6,161 nucleotides of DNA from Desulfocapsa sp. GTDB taxonomy: Bacteria > Desulfobacterota > Desulfobulbia > Desulfobulbales > Desulfocapsaceae. This document shows positions 5,385-6,161 of this stretch, piece by piece; position 1 is the stretch's first letter; each line of letters starts with the position of its first letter. Below the pieces are notes generated by a model, which was not told the DNA's origin, did no database searches, and was given only the letters and a program-made list of their open reading frames with translations. The DNA is taken from assembly GCA_029934815.1 (NCBI GenBank), contig JAOZLM010000141.1, forward strand, positions 1-6,161, read 5' to 3'. The position numbers and the translations under genes were made by a program.

Positions 5385-6161
5385 TTACTGAGTGATGTCT
5401 GTACCTAATAAAAACGAGATAGGTACAGCATAATAATCACGATTTCTATATCTCATTGGCAATAACTGCGCTCCCGTATATATAAGAATCCCCCTCATAA
5501 ATTTTTCACCTCCATATAAATCTAATTCGTAGAGTCCTTTAAAATCCTGTTGTTTTACCGAAGCGGAGGCCTTTACTTCAACCCCAATGAACTTGCCGTC
5601 ATCTCTTTCCATGACAATATCAACTTCATTTTTTTTCTTGTCTCGAAAGTGGTAGATGCTGATTTCTTCCTCAGCCCACCCGGATTGCTTTAGTATCTCC
5701 ATTAAGACAAAATTTTCCAGCAATCCACCATAATAATTTGAGGTCATAAGTGTTTTTGGATTCTTTAGGCCGAGAAGATAGCAGGCCAGTCCTGTGTCAA
5801 TAAAATGAATTTTAGGCAATCCCAGGACGGATCTTTTTGCCCTGTTTTTAACATACGGCCTGATAGTTTTGGTGATGAACATCAATTCAAGAGCCTGCAT
5901 GTATTTTTTTACAGTTTTATCGTCAAAACCAACTCTGTTTGCGATGTTTGCATATTTGATTACATTTCCACTCATTCCCGCAAGTAGACGGGATAGTGCA
6001 TCAATTCGTTCTATGTAATCGCCTCTTGTTTCGGTAAGCGTTGCAAAGTCTTTATACAGTCTTCCCATAACGTATGATTTGAACCATGCGCTTCTGTTGC
6101 GTGTGTTTTTTACACTTGCCTCGGGATAGCCGCCTCGGATGATTTTTTCGGCCATTTGAAG
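5385..6161 (-). CDS. AAA_14/DUF4143-type ATPase, C-terminal part (5' end beyond the window)
   Basis: The reading frame is open through the right edge: two more codons precede the ATG at 6155, so that methionine is probably internal and the start lies outside. About 258 residues are visible, counted here from that methionine. IIRGGYPE (5-12) and WFKSYVMGRLYKDF (24-37) mark the junction seen after the ATPase module in this family. Residues about 62-100 look like a winged helix (ANIANRVGFDDKTVKKYMQAL). LPKIHFIDTGLACYLLGL (113-130) and LLENFVLMEIL (145-155) are typical DUF4143 blocks. HFRDKKKNEVDIV (169-181) with GVEVKAS (191-197) has the spacing of a PD-(D/E)xK nuclease-like core, with D179, E193 and K195 as the candidate site. 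These proteins are common accessory ATPases, often present in many divergent copies per genome, with no settled function; toxin-antitoxin or defence roles have been proposed only loosely. The expected N-terminal P-loop domain is not in view, so intactness cannot be judged. It converges on rlmB and does not belong to that operon. Confidence 0.85.
   Translation of the reverse strand, partial: LQMAEKIIRGGYPEASVKNTRNRSAWFKSYVMGRLYKDFATLTETRGDYIERIDALSRLLAGMSGNVIKYANIANRVGFDDKTVKKYMQALELMFITKTIRPYVKNRAKRSVLGLPKIHFIDTGLACYLLGLKNPKTLMTSNYYGGLLENFVLMEILKQSGWAEEEISIYHFRDKKKNEVDIVMERDDGKFIGVEVKASASVKQQDFKGLYELDLYGGEKFMRGILIYTGAQLLPMRYRNRDYYAVPISFLLGTDITQ
5399..5428. repeat. Nine-base perfect inverted repeat at the 3' end of the DUF4143 gene
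   Basis: CTGTACCTA at 5399-5407 is the exact reverse complement of 5420-5428, separated by 12 bases. It lies inside the last codons of the minus-strand gene (the ISFLLGTD segment). There is no T run after it on either strand, so it is not a classical intrinsic terminator. It could slow 3' exonucleases or be chance; the match is perfect but short. Confidence 0.4.

Overview
The window reads as a chromosomal housekeeping segment of a Gram-negative, probably anaerobic bacterium, most likely a member of the Desulfobacterota (sulfate-reducer-like 'deltaproteobacteria', perhaps Desulfobulbales). The reasons are a periplasmic Skp/OmpH chaperone and an ADP-heptose (LPS core) kinase, both marking an outer membrane; a DUF3786 protein with a corrinoid-protein-type 4Fe-4S motif, a family I associate with anaerobes; and the order yicC - remA-like - gmk. 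The lineage is inferred from gene content, not proven by the sequence.

Layout. Positions 1-187 hold no gene but contain a dense set of inverted repeats (about 41-160) that looks like an intergenic repeat element, followed by a good ribosome-binding site. A Skp/OmpH chaperone gene (188-715) comes next and is closed by a strong rho-independent terminator (741-778). A compact six-gene plus-strand block follows: a DUF3786 Fe-S protein (805-1629), heptose-7-phosphate kinase hldA/rfaE1 (1626-2648), the YicC endoribonuclease family (2669-3550), a RemA/DUF370 regulator (3566-3850), guanylate kinase gmk (3850-4467) and a SpoU/TrmH-family 23S rRNA 2'-O-methyltransferase rlmB (4464-5300). Stops and starts overlap at three of the five junctions and the other two gaps are 15-20 bases, so one transcript with translational coupling is likely. 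A convergent minus-strand gene (5385 to beyond the right edge) encodes the C-terminal part of an AAA_14/DUF4143 ATPase; its ATP-binding half would lie outside the window.

How the genes fit together. The left part serves envelope biogenesis (Skp escorting outer-membrane proteins, HldA making the heptose precursor for the LPS core). The middle and right part serves RNA and nucleotide metabolism (YicC RNase, Gmk making GDP, RlmB methylating 23S rRNA), with a small RemA-type DNA-binding protein between yicC and gmk. The DUF3786 protein has no assigned function.

I did not find a defence system, CRISPR array, integrase, transposase, tRNA or rRNA. The items most worth a second look are the repeat element at 41-160, the uncharacterised Fe-S DUF3786 protein at the head of the operon, and the RemA-like protein in an LPS-bearing organism. 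The operon itself looks ordinary and well conserved.
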